Positions 21,180-33,532 of a DNA stretch of 64,000 nt are shown here, piece after piece (position 1 is the first letter of the stretch; each line of letters begins with the position of its first letter). The DNA lies in NCBI RefSeq assembly GCF_014805685.1, contig NC_060909.1:4334792-4398791 (forward strand). Reading direction: 5' to 3'. The notes beneath the pieces are model-generated. The model saw only the letters and a list, made by a program, of their open reading frames with translations. It was not told the origin of the DNA and did not search any database. This DNA comes from Silurus meridionalis (Eukaryota > Chordata > Actinopteri > Siluriformes > Siluridae). A program made the position numbers and the translations under genes.

Positions 21180-21360
21180 ATTTTTACATTCACAATTATG
21201 GACTTTTCAGACGCTCTTGTCCAGGGCGACTTGCAGTTAGCTCAGTTATTCATCTGAGCAATTGAGCATTAAGGGGTTGTTCAAGGTTTTTCAGCTTTGG
21301 GGTACTATGATTTAAACCAGTGACCCTCTGATCCGAGTCTTATCCACTTAGCTACCCCCT
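21180..21360 (-). mobile_element. tRNA-derived SINE relic
   Basis: Reverse-oriented copy with the tail block CAGACGCTCTTGTCCAGGGC (near 21209) and head toward 21360. Promoter boxes are decayed. Confidence 0.55.
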
Positions 21361-22241
21361 TCTTTATTGTAATTTAATTACGATATCTAAAATAATAAAT
21401 TTTTATTGGATAAATCTTAATTGTATTCCTGTAAATATGAGAGGGACTCTGTGTTCAAGATAAAGGTAATCCCCATAGGCAGTAGTTATAGAAGGCAAAG
21501 TGGAATACTATATATTGTTTCGTTATTGAATAAATCATGGGTAAAAACTCTTGAATGAAGGTCAGTTTTCTGACTTGCTTTCAAAACATCATGTGATGAG
21601 CAATATCAGATCTGATTCAACTTCCATGTCATTCTATAATGTACACACCCAGAGACAATAAAATCCAGTGCTAGATTATGGACAAAGCAGCAATTAAGTA
21701 CAGTTATGCTATGCAATTAAACAGTTTGGGGGTGGGTTAGCACTAGTTTAGACCAAAACATCAGTGTTTAAGGATGTGAAGTAAGGATTTAATTGAGGAT
21801 AAGTTACTGTGTAATCAGGGTTCTGTATAGGCAGAGCCGTTCTACCGTTAATTCAGATGGGAATCATGTCATCAACGAGTCGCTTAAATGTTACATTTCA
21901 GTGAACGAGCGATATTTGCATCTCATTTAGTAAATGTCCTCGTTCGCTTTTCTAGCTTCGTTTGCTCTGCTCCATTGAAAGGCAAAGCTCAGAAGTGAGG
22001 AAAGGGAAGCATGGACAGGAAAGAAGGAAACAATATGTCCATGTTGTTTTTTGTACGTGATAGTAATATTAGAAATATTTTACAAGAGCTCCAAAAGATA
22101 AAGGCCAATGATGTTAGAAAGGCTGCAATTCAATTTACATTTTCTGTCGCACATCTATTAACAGCAAAGGTGAAAAAATAAATAATAAATACTTGAATAA
22201 ATACCTGTATAACCAATACCCAAAGAATAACTGTAATGATC
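21361..22241. other. Single-copy-looking intergenic DNA
   Basis: No long frame or repeat terminus. Composition near 21830-21990 is more balanced but has no motif I can name. Confidence 0.35.

Positions 22242-22320
<79 letters not shown>
22242..22320. repeat. (ATAG)n microsatellite
   Basis: About 20 perfect units. The minus-strand LSIYLSIY-type frame across it is low-complexity translation, not a gene. Confidence 0.95.
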
Positions 22321-22321
<1 letters not shown>

Positions 22322-23483
22322 GGACAGACAGACATAGAGAGATATCTTAAGGACAGTTGCATCTTTACATACGGTCACATTTGCTTGCGCACATTAACAG
22401 TAATTCGCATGTGTATGTATAGTCACGTTTTACAAAACTCTTGATCTTCCTTTTGTTGTCTTTGGTTTTCAAGAAGTCCTGAAAGAAAAGGACAGTTGTT
22501 GCTAAATAATAAGTGTTTTTTTGGTAGAGTGAGCCTTCTAAGTGTATGGAGAAGTGCTGCCCTGAGCTGGTGTGATTACTGAGCCTGCCAAAAACTTCAC
22601 CAGTGGTTGGCAAGACTTCACAAACATATGTTCAAAAGGCAGGGGTTGCTTCCTGAAAACACTATTGGATACCTCTTTGATTCTTCGATCCTACCTTCTT
22701 CAGCCTATGACCTGAAAATCAACCTGGAAGTTTGCCATTGTTAAGGAATTCTAATAATGTACCAATTCTTCTAATTCATTCATTGGAATCAGGAAGAGGG
22801 CTGGCTAAAAGTGTGCATCTGTGACATCGGGATGACCAGAGACACAGATTAATCCAAGGACAACAACTACAGCCTTGAGGCTTGCATACTTAGGAATATT
22901 ACAGAAAAATCAGAATTGATTGGAGATTTTGATCTCTCCAAGTGCATAAGTATCAGCAATGTGCTTACTTCTCTCAGCAAACTGGACAGGGTCGTTGGTT
23001 TTGAACGTCCCTGTGGTGCACGTACTGCCCAGCCAAATGCAGCAGATGCAATGAGTTACAGCACTCTGCCTATGAGCATTCCTCTCCTGGGAGCTTGACA
23101 ATGACTTTATCTGGGTCTAGATGAGTTTATTTTCATAATGGGGACAGAAAAGTGAGCTCTAATAACTAAACAGCTGTGCATGGTTTAATGCCAGATTTAG
23201 CTGCACACATCCGAATGTGTCTCTTGTCTTATTACAGCAGGCAAAACTCACATTTTAAACAGTTTTACTAAATCATTTAAAGCTTTTTAAATTCATCCTA
23301 GACAGGATAAGTCATGTAACAATAAACTTTTTACTACAGCATGCAGGGACTTATTTTTATATTGTTCAAGGTTTATTATATGCATGATGTTACGTTGAAA
23401 GGTTTGTTTTTCCCACAGTGCAACAACAAACAGACAACATGCATATAATAAAATACAGTGGAATAGTACAATAAAAAAAAATT
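22321..23483. other. Single-copy-looking intergenic DNA
   Basis: Frames of 60-82 codons lack motifs and have no codon or splice support. Confidence 0.35.
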
Positions 23484-23850
23484 GTGTCCTGACCCGTCAA
23501 GAATTAACGTCTTCTTCAATGATTCGAGCTACAGAATCTGTTGGATCGGAACCACACGGACCAGCCCTCGCTCACTACGTGCATCAATTACCCTGTCGCA
23601 GGTTCACCACTGTTTCTTTTTTGGACCTCTTTTGATAGATACTGACCACTACAGACTGGGAACATCGCACAAGAGCTGCAGTTTTGCACAATTCAGCCCT
23701 TGTCAAACTCGCTCAAATCCTTACGCTAACCCTTTTTTTCTGCTTCTAACACATCAACTTTAAGGACAAAATGTTCACTTGTTGCTTAATAATATCCCAC
23801 CCACTAATAGGTGCCATTATAAAAAGATAATCAGTGTTATTTATTTTACC
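23484..23850 (-). mobile_element. Tc1-like relic, family B copy 3
   Basis: Reverse-strand N-terminal transposase part: GTTGGATCGGAACCACACGG, ACCCTGTCGCAGGTTCACCA and the flank CTAACACATCAACTTTAAGG all match copy 1 at 13886-14200. The end near 23800-23850 (CCCACCCACTAATAGGTGCC) is a subterminal block. Confidence 0.8.
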
Positions 23851-23989
23851 GCTCTTAAAATATACAGTGTACGTCCAAATTTCGAAATCCGAGGTCTTTT
23901 ATCATTTCTTTAAAGTTTCTATGCAACAAACTAGCTCAATTAACTGTATAAAGATTTACTCCGACCAAACAAACATACACTATATTTCA

Positions 23990-24200
23990 TATGGTAAACC
24001 ATACCTTCAAGAAGCTCACTTTGTGCACAGGGGCATTGCCATGCTATAACAGGTTTGGGGATCCAAATTCAAGTGAATGCAAAGCACATCTAAAGACCTG
24101 TACAATTGAGTGCCTCCGGCTTTGTGGTTACAGTTTGGAAAAGAACCACATATAGCAGGAAAGGTCAGGTGACCAAATACTTTTGGAAATATAGTGTATA
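23990..24200 (-). mobile_element. Tc1-like relic, family A
   Basis: TTTGTGCACAGGGGCATTGC, AAGAACCACATATAGCAGGA and the terminus ACTTTTGGAAATATAGTGTA. Confidence 0.8.
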
Positions 24201-24244
24201 AATGTAAGTGTATTTTAAGAAAGAATAATTGTCATTTCATCCAA

Positions 24245-24570
24245 ATATAGCTGATGCAGTACACAGTGAAATAAAACATTGTTTCTGCAGAATCCTGGTG
24301 CCACATAAAACAAGATACGCAATTGGGTAAATTTGCAAAACACCATGTAAACAGATACAATATGGGTGGTGCTATCGACATTGATGTATATGAATTTAAT
24401 TGAGTATTTGAGTGTGTATTTAAGTTGGAGTTTGTACAGTTGAGTACACAAGGTTGTGTGTGTGTGTGTTTGATACAGTTAAGTTCTGGGTGTTGAGGAG
24501 CCTGAATGCTTTGGTACTTTTTTCCAGATGGCAGGAGGGTAAAGTGTGTGTGTGCGAGGGGTTTGTGGGA
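24245..24570. repeat. Unclassified interspersed repeat
   Basis: Includes GAGTATTTGAGTGTGTATTT, a (TG)n block and TTTTTCCAGATGGCAGGAGG, an arrangement I recall from fish dispersed repeats. 40342-40480 resembles the part that precedes it in longer copies. Class not known. Confidence 0.4.
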
Positions 24571-24857
24571 AAATGTGAAGATGTGAAAATGTACATTTTC
24601 ATTAACAAAATCCTCCCTTAGCATGAATTACAGACTCTTGGCATCTGGACAGTTTGTTAATCCAAACATTTAGCTGAAATACTTGCTATGCCTCTGATAA
24701 ATCTTCCCAAAAGGTATTCTTTGCTAGTTAGAGGCTTTTTCCTGTCCTTGCGATCCAGTTCATACCAGAGCAGTTCAAGAGAACTGAGGTATGGTGAAAG
24801 GGCAGTATATTCCATTATATATAAAACCTCAGGCAACTATATATATAGAGCTTGAAC
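24571..24857. other. Unassigned intergenic DNA
   Basis: No feature seen. Confidence 0.4.

Positions 24858-24935
<78 letters not shown>
24858..24935. repeat. (TA)n microsatellite
   Basis: Near-perfect TA array of about 39 units. Confidence 0.95.
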
Positions 24936-24938
<3 letters not shown>

Positions 24939-24974
24939 TAGTGTTGAGGTATTGTATGTTGTAGTATGGTATTA

Positions 24975-25075
24975 TTTCTTTTACTCAGAATATGTCTCCA
25001 ACCTTCCCTGCTTCTCTTTGTGCACAAGATCATTGACATCCGAGAACAGGTTTTGGTCACTAAGTAAAGGAAAAT
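24975..25075 (-). mobile_element. Tc1-like relic, family A fragment
   Basis: TTTGTGCACAAGATCATTG and ACAGGTTTTGGTCAC. Resembles 25677-25877 and suggests a local duplication. Confidence 0.55.
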
Positions 25076-25162
25076 TTTAGAGTATTTTTTTTGTATACTG
25101 TAGTTGAAGTATGGTGTACTAAAGTAGCCATGCTAGTTCGGTATTCCTCTCATTGGAAAATA

Positions 25163-25676
25163 CACTATATTGCCAAGGTTTGCGAATAAGTATGGAATGT
25201 GTTTTTTTGAGCATCACATTCCACATTTGGTCCCAATTTGCTCTTAAAAATTCCTTCCACTTTCCTGGAAAGATGTTCCTCTAGATTTTAAAATGTGTGT
25301 GAAGATTTGTGCTCATCCAGACACACGGGTATTAGTAAAGTTAGATGTAGGTGACGTGTGGAGGACTGGGGTGCAGTCGGTGTTCCAATTAATCCCAAAG
25401 GTGTTCAATAAGGTTGGATCAGAGCTCTATAGCAGAAGATCTTCCACTATTACTTCGAATAACATATCTTAATGGAGCTGGCTTTGTGCACAGGGGCATT
25501 GTCATGCTGGAACCAGTTTGGGTCTTCTAGTTCAAGTCAAGGGAAAATTTCATGCTAGAACATTCAAAGACACCCTATTCAATTGTGTGCCTTCAATTTT
25601 GTGGTAATAGTATTGGAAAGAACCACATATGGCTGGGAATGTCAGGTGTCCCAATACTTTTGTCCCTATAGTGTAT
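25163..25676 (-). mobile_element. Tc1-like relic, family A, near full-length short copy
   Basis: The ends ACACTATATTGCCAAGG (left) and TTTTGTCCCTATAGTGTA (right) are inverted relative to each other. About 514 bp, so only the C-terminal half of a transposase gene would fit. Interior shows TTTGTGCACAGGGGCATTGT and CAGAGCTCTATAGCAGAAG. Looks like a non-autonomous deletion derivative. Confidence 0.85.
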
Positions 25677-25877
25677 CTCCAAACTTCCCTGCTCCACTTT
25701 GTGCACAGGAGCATTGCCAGAATAGAACAGTGTCTGGTCTCCAAGTGAAGGGAAAATGTAATTCTATTGAATCCAAAAGTCATTCTACTATTGTGTCCCT
25801 AGAACACCATGAGAACAGGAAGAGACACATTTAGCTGGAAATGTCCGGTGTCCCGATACTTTTGTCCATAGTGTACG
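25677..25877 (-). mobile_element. Tc1-like relic, family A, extra right end
   Basis: Repeats the outer 200 bp of the neighbouring copy (CACTTTGTGCACAGGAGC to TTTTGTCCATAGTGTA) in the same orientation, in direct contact with it. Confidence 0.8.
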
Positions 25878-27096
25878 TTTGGCTTATCATCTTCTTGGAA
25901 GCTGTCTGTATGTCTATGGCCAAGTCCGAACCTCCTGGCAACAGCACCCAGGGTTTAGTTTAAATTAGCTTTATATAGACTTTAATGCCTCTGAACAACA
26001 AGCATTAGGAGTTCTGCCATTGTGTCCTGCGAGATCTTATTTCACAACTCTCCTCACACTTTGCCTTGTGTCTTGCCTTTCAGTTGTTTTGCAGCAAAAC
26101 CACTAGAACCTGGACAGAATAATCATTATGTCCCGGGGTCATAATCATGTTTTGCTTTATAAAACATGCAAAACATGTTACATTGACTGCATAGAGTTTG
26201 TGGTTTTTGAAGTAAGTCCAGATTTGACTTTCCACTATAAACAAGGGAGTGTATTTTTGTAATTGAATTTAATTGAATGGACGATGTGTTTAAGATCCTC
26301 ATTCATCTACGGTACAGATCGCGGTTAATCAGGAGTTCATGGCCAAATCCATGCCCACAGGCTGGAAGCACGTGTGTTGAGTGCAGCATTGTAATTGGAC
26401 GTGTGTTCAGGACGTGAAGGTCTGATTTAAAAAAAGAAATGTTCCTGGCATGATTGTGATATAGTAGACAGGGTGAGAGAGAGGACGAGAGCTAGAGAAA
26501 TGAGGAGATAATGAATAAAGCATGAGCGTGTCCTTGAGGATAGGTCCTTCTCGTTGCTTTCAGTGCCATGTCAAAAACCACCATTCTCTGTTTGTTGCGA
26601 GGAACAATGTAATTTTGTTCCTACAGGCACACAGTGCGCCGGCCTGGAGCTCGGCCCTATTTGTATTCCGGTCAATCTCAATCAAATCTTTTGAAGCTCA
26701 GGGACTTACCATGACACAAAGGTCTACTGCAAATGAAGTCAATTGGATGCCTTTGTTTTACCCGTCTTTAAGCATTTCATGTCAGCAACTCAATGATTTT
26801 TTCTTCTCATCTATCATCACTGTCCACAGCTCCATTTTCTTACTCAGCTATCTTGCTGTCACTGGAATTGCTTTATTAAATGGGGACTGGGAGAAAGCTT
26901 TATGACACAAGTACATTTCAATGCAATTGCGTTCCCGATCTCGGCAATCCTGACCCTTTATCCAGGTTTCACGATTCATCCTCGGTCTTCCGAGCAGTGC
27001 AATCAAGGTAAACACTTTTATCTCTGAGAGACCTGACCAGGTTAAAGAGCTGAGGTGGGAGCTGGTCACTAATGTTCCTGACCAAAAGAGACAAGC
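25878..27096. other. Single-copy-looking intergenic DNA
   Basis: The 26522-26905 plus frame (127 codons) has no domain, no good splice sites and no CpG promoter. Not called a gene. Confidence 0.35.
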
Positions 27097-27212
27097 CAAT
27101 GGGAACACATGATGAAGCACATGAAACCAATGGGAAAAATGCCTTCATATGTTCTTCAATGGGAAATATGTCTTCATGGAAACAATGGGAACACATGATG
27201 AAGCACATAAAA
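27097..27212. repeat. Minisatellite, four degenerate units of about 29 bp
   Basis: Units beginning CAATGGGAA start at 27097, 27128, 27157 and 27183. The first and last share 26 exact bases (27097-27122 and 27183-27208). Confidence 0.8.
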
Positions 27213-29420
27213 AAATAACCTTCTCATTGGCCAAACCTGGTATGTATTTGGGCAGTAAAAGAAAAACAGAGAACCTGGAGGAAACCCACACAAGTGATAA
27301 ACTGTTTGATGCAGACTAACATTCTGAATGAAACTGCTTATTGAGTAATATCTGACAGCTTGGCATTTTACATGTTTTCTTATTTCCCAAAAAGGTGCTA
27401 TAGTTTACCATTTTGGCTGGATTTTTAGTTTTTTTTTTCCAGTGGAATCCCTACTATATTAGAAGTTCAATACTGTAACAATTACCTATTATTATACATT
27501 TATACAATTACCTAATATTAGCTTAGTCCAAACTCATCTTTAAAGTTCTTGTGTTGCTCAGGAAACTTCATGAATCTCTGGCTGTTGATGAGGAAAAAAA
27601 AAAATTTGGAAAACTATATGCCTTTAGGATGATTAGACAAAACTGAAGTGTTGATTCTTTAGGGTGTAATTAATCATATTTGCCGGCCTGTCTGTCTTTT
27701 TTTTAATGTTTTTTTTATTTGTATTTGTATTTGCATGTTTTTACCTTCATAGATTGATAAATGCTGACATTAAAAGGTTCATCAACAAAAAATATTTATG
27801 CTGTTATGATGTTTTCCAAAATTATGCACTCACAGGAGCATGCCTACTGACCCTCCTTGAAATAAAGTGACCTCTCCTGTGGTTAAATTACTCCTCTGCT
27901 TTTGACAAGATGTTAAAAATGAAGATTTAAAGAAATTCCCTTCGGTGTTATGAATGGACTGTATTATAATCTATTTTAAAAGCTTGGGCTCGATTGTGAG
28001 TCTATTTAACTTTATATATTAAAAAAAAAACTCTCTAAGTTCTCTTACATTTTTTTAGTACAGAAAGGTTCCCGGTAGGAAGTAATAAAATTTTTTTCCA
28101 GTGCAATCAAATCAGCTATGGTGCCTTCAAATCCTTCTTGACCACCATTAAGAATTCCATAGAAGCCTGACCTCCAGGGAGAAGAGTAACAATATATTGT
28201 GTACAACAATAAAATCGCATAACCCTTCATCATGGGAACGCAGTCTGATGGTAGTCCATCTCTAATGCTACCGGCACTGCCGGGGGCTTATGTTCGGCCT
28301 GGTTTTCTCCGACCTGTAGCCTCTAGGTGTCTCATTAGTGTCCAATAATCACGGTCCACAATAACAGACTATAACAGCCCCCTCCTCAAACCATCCTGCT
28401 AGCAATTGGTCCCTTATTGAGACTAATGGTAGGATTAGCGTCCATGAGACTGAGTGAACCAGGAAAAGGCATTTTTCTGACATTAATATCGGTTGACTGC
28501 CCTAGAGCAAAGACTGAGAGAGTCTCTAGTCTTCCGATTGTCCACCGTTTCCCCAAAAGAGACGTTGCCTTTGTGTTACAGAGCTAGCAGCAAAAAATAT
28601 ATATAAAACAGTGACAGACCCTCTTGACTGCACTTGGCTCTCTGCTGAGTTGTTTGGTTTCAGAGTGTTTTTTTTTAATCACATTCCACCACAAACACTC
28701 CTATTGTCCAGTTTATGCCTATTTTTTTGGAGGATCCTTGAGGCTGATAAGGACATCATTTGCTTGCTTTTGAGGAATGAAGAGTGGAAATGATTGAAGA
28801 AAATAGAAATGGAATGTAGAAGAGACAAGGTTTAGGTTTGTTTGTTTTCCGGGGGGCTTTGACGATGGCATAATGACAAACCCTCAGCTGCAGCTGCCTC
28901 CATGTGTTCGTTGGTCCAACGCCATATAATACCGCCAGAACACACGAGCAACTCAAGACCTCTGGCTAGCTGCCTATTCCCTCCATTTCTAGTCATCATT
29001 TTTCTGTATCTGCTCTGGAAGCTTTTCTCACTGAAGCCTGCGGAAGTGTGAGGCAGCATATGTGGCCATTTTAGAGGATGTTTTAGCAGATTTGGAGTGT
29101 GTCTAGGGAACTGCTTTTTCAACGGTTTCAGAGGTATATATTTGTATGTGACGCTTGGGAGGACTGTTTTCTAGGTTTGTATGACCGCAAAGTCTTTGGG
29201 AATCACCCTAAATTACTTGGAAATTGCCCCTCGGCTTGCCTTTAAGGCAGTTTTTGCTTCAGTTCTCTTCCAATTATGGGTTAAACCACATGCTTTTACC
29301 CACTTAGGTTACTTTTACCCTCATTTGTTTGTGTTTACAGGCCTTTTTTGTTGAAAATAGGTTTATTATTTATTTCTTAGGATTATAAGTGTTTTATATT
29401 TTGTGCCTTCTGTAAAACAA
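27213..29420. other. Repeat-poor intergenic DNA with two balanced patches
   Basis: 28230-28600 and 28850-29110 are GC-balanced, contain several TAAT/ATTA cores and show no repeat signature. They are candidate conserved non-coding elements. No splice-flanked coding exon is evident. Confidence 0.3.
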
Positions 29421-29459
29421 TTTCTTCTTTTCTTCTTCTTCTTCTTCTTCTTCTTCTTT
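29421..29459. repeat. (CTT)n microsatellite at LINE 3' tail
   Basis: Lies exactly at the 3' end of the adjacent minus-strand RTE-like LINE, so it is probably its tail. Confidence 0.85.
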
Positions 29460-29720
29460 CGGCTTCTCCCATTAGGGGTCGCCACAGCGGATCATCCATC
29501 TTCATACCCCCCCCTGTCCTCTACATCTGCCTTTTTCAGCCAAACTACTTGCATGTCTTCCCTCACCACATCCATAAACCGCCTCCTTGGTCTTCCTCTT
29601 TTCCTCCTTCCTGGTGGCTCCATCCTCAGCATTCTCTTACCGATATACCTCCTCTGCACATGTCCAAACCATCTCAATCCCAATCTCACCTTTCTCACCT
29701 TGTCTCCAAAACGTAGTACA
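29440..29720 (-). mobile_element. RTE-like LINE 3' end
   Basis: The minus-strand frame 29492-29698 (68 codons) reads LRWFGHVQRR, GRRKRGRPRRRFMDVVRED, a C-terminal block I know from RTE-type LINE ORFs. It is followed by GGTCGCCACAGCGGATCATC (plus-strand reading) and the CTT tail. 5'-truncated. Confidence 0.75.
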
Positions 29721-30224
29721 TGCGCCGTTCCTCAGACTCATTTCTAATCCTGTAAACAATTTAGCAGCCCATAATTTACTCGTGTGCAGAATATGTAGCC
29801 ATTTATTTTTTTATTTTTTGCCACTCTTGTGCTCAAATATGCTCAAAAGGTGTTAACTATTTAAAGGTACATTGTTACAAACAGTTTTTTGTTTAATTAT
29901 TTTAGTGTTTCAGCCTAAGGCATGGTACATTTGCAGAATGTTGACATACATGAACATGGCATGAGCCCCATGAAGTCCACTCTGCTCGGATGGCACCAAA
30001 AGAAAAAGTCAGGGAGAGATGGGTGTTGATGGAATTCTGCAGCTTTCCTTATAGCAGTGGATTTAATGCCCATTCTTTTTGCAACAGTCATTTTGTCAAT
30101 TATCATCTTTGCCTAGCCACATGCAAAAGCTGCACTAAGTACTGCCAGAGAGCAAACACAGGGGTTGTAGGATCACATGTAAAACTGGTGTCCAGCTGTA
30201 TTCCATTACAGCTCCAAAGAGCTG
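29721..30224. other. Unassigned intergenic DNA
   Basis: No feature seen beyond short frames. Confidence 0.4.
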
Positions 30225-30380
30225 GTATGTCAGTGTAGACTGGATTGTAAGGTCAAATTCCAGCACCACCAAGCTGCCACTGCTGTGCCTATGAACAAGG
30301 CCCTTAACCCCCTGTTTAAAATCACTCTGGATAAGGGTGTCTGCTAAATCCCTTAAATGCAATTATAAATGTAAATCTCT
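30225..30380 (+). mobile_element. tRNA-derived SINE
   Basis: B-box-like GGTCAAATTCCAG, the GCCACTGCTG block and the tail CTCTGGATAAGGGTGTCTGC followed by AATGTAAAT. Confidence 0.7.
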
Positions 30381-30446
30381 GATAGACACTAATACCTGTG
30401 GTGTCCATGGATTTTTATAGCAGGCTTGGTGTGCTTCTCTAGTGAG

Positions 30447-31132
30447 CAGAGTTGGAAAGAGTTATAATATATTCTACTCAAGTAAATGTATTGTTACTTC
30501 AATGAAAACTTTACTTAAGTAAAAGTAAAAAGTAGCTCATTTAAAATGTGCTCAGTTACAAATTCAGAGTTACTTCTTTCAACAGGTGGGGTGGGAATTA
30601 TAGTGTAGTTCAAAAAGGAGATATAAAATCTCAAACAAAGAAATCATTAAAAAAAATGACTTGCGTCTAATGTGAACTTTTGCAGCAAAAATAAGAGGAA
30701 TCTCCTGTTATAATGTCATTTAAGATAATAAGAGGGAATCACAAATGCAGATTCAGAATTTAGACAGTGATTGCACGCATTGAACAACTTTCAATTCGAC
30801 AGCATTGCGCTTTCAACCGGGTCTGCAGCACCAGTGTCTGTCTTGTCAGTCTCCATTTTCCTTTTTTGCGAGTTTAGCAGGTTTTGCACCAACCCATCAA
30901 TCAGTACAGTAGTTTCACATTCCTTTTTCAATGATCTAAATAATTAATTTATTATTAATCAGTAACAGATATGTTTTAAAATGTAGTTAAGTACAATTCT
31001 TCAAACAAAACATACTTTAGTAAAAGTAAAATTACAGATTGTAAAAACGACTTTAAAAAGTAGAAATACACAAAAAAACACTTAATGACGGTAACATGAT
31101 AAATAAATGTAATTCGTTACTTTTCACCTCTG
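30447..31132. mobile_element. hAT-like miniature element, 686 bp
   Basis: Starts CAGAGTTGG and ends CACCTCTG. Flanks CTAGTGAG (30439-30446) and CTAGTTAG (31133-31140) match at 7 of 8 bases, as expected for an 8 bp hAT target duplication. Interior has reiterated AAGTAAAAGTA-type motifs near both ends. No transposase is readable. Confidence 0.7.
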
Positions 31133-31147
31133 CTAGTTAGACAGGTT

Positions 31148-31312
31148 GATGTTGTTGTAGCTTAATGGATAAGGCATTGGATTATTGGAGTTCAAATCTC
31201 ATCACCAAGCTGTCACTACTGGGCCCTGGAGCAATGTAAATAGAAATGTAGAGCCTTTCAGTTCATAAAGTCTCTCAGGATATCAGTGTCTGCCAAATGC
31301 TATAAATGTAAT
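31148..31312 (+). mobile_element. tRNA-derived SINE
   Basis: A-box-like TAGCTTAATGG followed by B-box-like AGTTCAAATCT about 30 bp on, then the CTGCCAAATGCTATAAATGT tail. Spacing fits a tRNA-type pol III promoter. Confidence 0.75.
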
Positions 31313-33370
31313 AGTGCAGGATAGTAAAAGTGCATGCCTTCATGCCTACCAATTTGCTCAAGTGCATCAAAAAATGCTTTCCACATCATTATTGGGTTTT
31401 ATCTCAGTAAGCAGCGTGCTGGCCACATGCTGGCTCTCCTGTGTTTTTTCCTGGAGAGCTAATAGCAGGTATTCATTAAAAGATTATAGGGACAATACCA
31501 GCTCTTGGGTAGAGCTGCGCTGATGTTTCAGAGAAGTGCAGTGTACAGATCTGTTTGTTGAGGGTATGGTTAGGTACAGTGGAGAGAAAAGTCCTAATGA
31601 TCCTCTGGGAAAAGTCTAAGTGACTTCCCCGACTGTGGAGGTAAAGTTTACATTAGTGCAAAAGTATGTAAGATAATACTATAAGTTTAACTTTTATTTT
31701 ACTCCTAGCAAGCAGCATTTCTGCCACTCATCCACCCCAGAGCTGCAGTAGGTATTGGGATTCAGTCACATTCATCACCGCTCCTCCACAGACTGCATGC
31801 AGTTTGCTTTCTTGTTGTGGTTCACAGAGCCGTCTTTTGGGCATTACATGCAATATGATGAATAGATAGATATACAGATGCATGCATAAAAGAAGCATTT
31901 CTCGCACCTTTGGGGTTCTCTCATAATCTTTTTTTTATAGTTATGTATCAATATCATCCAAGACTCTCGAAGCAAATCAAAAGAAGGTTCAAGAAGGTTA
32001 TCTTGGCAAATCTATCATCTGTTTTCGTTAAACATCCAGAACTGTAAACAAGAAAATCCAAAATGCAGTAATTTACATACATAACCCAAACAGTTAAAAA
32101 CAATCTTATTGAACTGTTTTTAAGTGCCTAAAATCCACCCCACGCATGTCTTCCGAAACTTGGATGCAAGAACAATCCTCATCCATATTCATTTTTAGGC
32201 TGTATACCTTTGCCAAATTAGTAAACTGTATCTTCCAAACAAACTTCCATTGTGTTTATTTACTGGCAATTATTGTCACTATTTGACACTTGCTGAAGGA
32301 ATTAAACACGGCTATAAAACAAGTCATTTGCTAATAGCACCTTCACACTGGAGTTTGTTTTTCCATTTTCCATCCCAGCTATTCACCTTTTATGATACTC
32401 CCATGGCCATTATTGCATTTAAGCATCAGATTGAACCAGGCTTATATCGAGCAAATGTTTCTTTGAAATTCAGCCTCCAGTGCGAGTTGTGTCTCAAATG
32501 ACACTGCCTGCTTGTCTCTACTGTCTTAAATTGAGACGAAAGCATGGTGCCAGCTCCCCTGACTGTCTGTTATAATTGAATCCGAAATGTCAAAACCTCA
32601 TGTGTATGATTGCTGTCAGAAAGAGGTAGGCTGGCATGCTTTTATTGTAAGTAGAGATGACTCTGGGAGGTCTCAGCAGTACTGAAGTCCTGCTGTTTCT
32701 ATTAGTGCTCATAGCTTTTTCCTTTTTATTGTCTGCAGGCCAATGGTGAAAGTACCTGTAGCTTTGACTGCAGGCTGAATTGATCCAAACTCAATACACT
32801 GACTTTTTTCATTCATATGCATATTATACATGCTTTTATGTAGATTGTGGATAAGCTGGGCTCTGCAAAGATGTCTGAGATATACTGAATATGATCTTTT
32901 TCCACAAAATGGCACTATGCCACAAGTAATGATGGAGTAGTTCATGGATACAGAAGCATTCTCTTACTCACAAAGCATTCAGTAGATACTCTGGTGTCCG
33001 CATGCTGGCCAAAAACATGTATTATGACTTGCTATGGCTTGGCATACTGTCTAGTCCATCTAGCGATCCACCTGAGCTTGGCTCAAGAGCCGTAGCAAAT
33101 CCATTGGGATTAGCATAATGCTCATCATTTTGCTTAGCTGAGGCAAGCCGGCTGTCAATCCTAAGCATCGATCACAGATTAGATGGTAGATGTTTTCTTA
33201 CATCACTCACAAAACATAGTGGCTTAATTGGCCAATTCTGTACAAAGTAGTTTAATATTAGTTGTATCATTTCATCAAGTGATTCCTTATGTACTATTAT
33301 ATAGAGTACATGGAGATGGAGTTTTTTAACTTAAAACTGGAAAAGCTATAATAGTTATATTAAATATCTA
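31313..33370. other. Single-copy-looking intergenic DNA
   Basis: The 33040-33200 patch is balanced, with TAAT cores and no repeat signature, and may be a conserved non-coding element. Other frames are short and unsupported. Confidence 0.3.
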
Positions 33371-33440
33371 ATAATAGTAGTAATAATGATAATAATAATA
33401 ATATTTATTATTATTATTATTATTATTATTTATTTATTTA
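33371..33440. repeat. AAT/ATT microsatellite tract
   Basis: Trinucleotide reiterations, imperfect. Confidence 0.85.
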
Positions 33441-33532
33441 ATTTTTTTTGTTCCAGTGTTTAGAATTTAAAACTATTTCAAGTGTAAAAAAACTTAAAGA
33501 AAGAGAAAAAGTATACATTGATATAAATACAC

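Noticed and set aside
24815..25060. Open frame of alternating Ile-Tyr over a TA array (also at 47126-47828, 58429-58775 and 59049-59309)
   Set aside because: Translation of (TA)n microsatellites. Length reflects lack of stops in the repeat, not coding.
26522..26905. 127-codon plus frame
   Set aside because: No motif, no promoter-like context, composition not distinct from surroundings.
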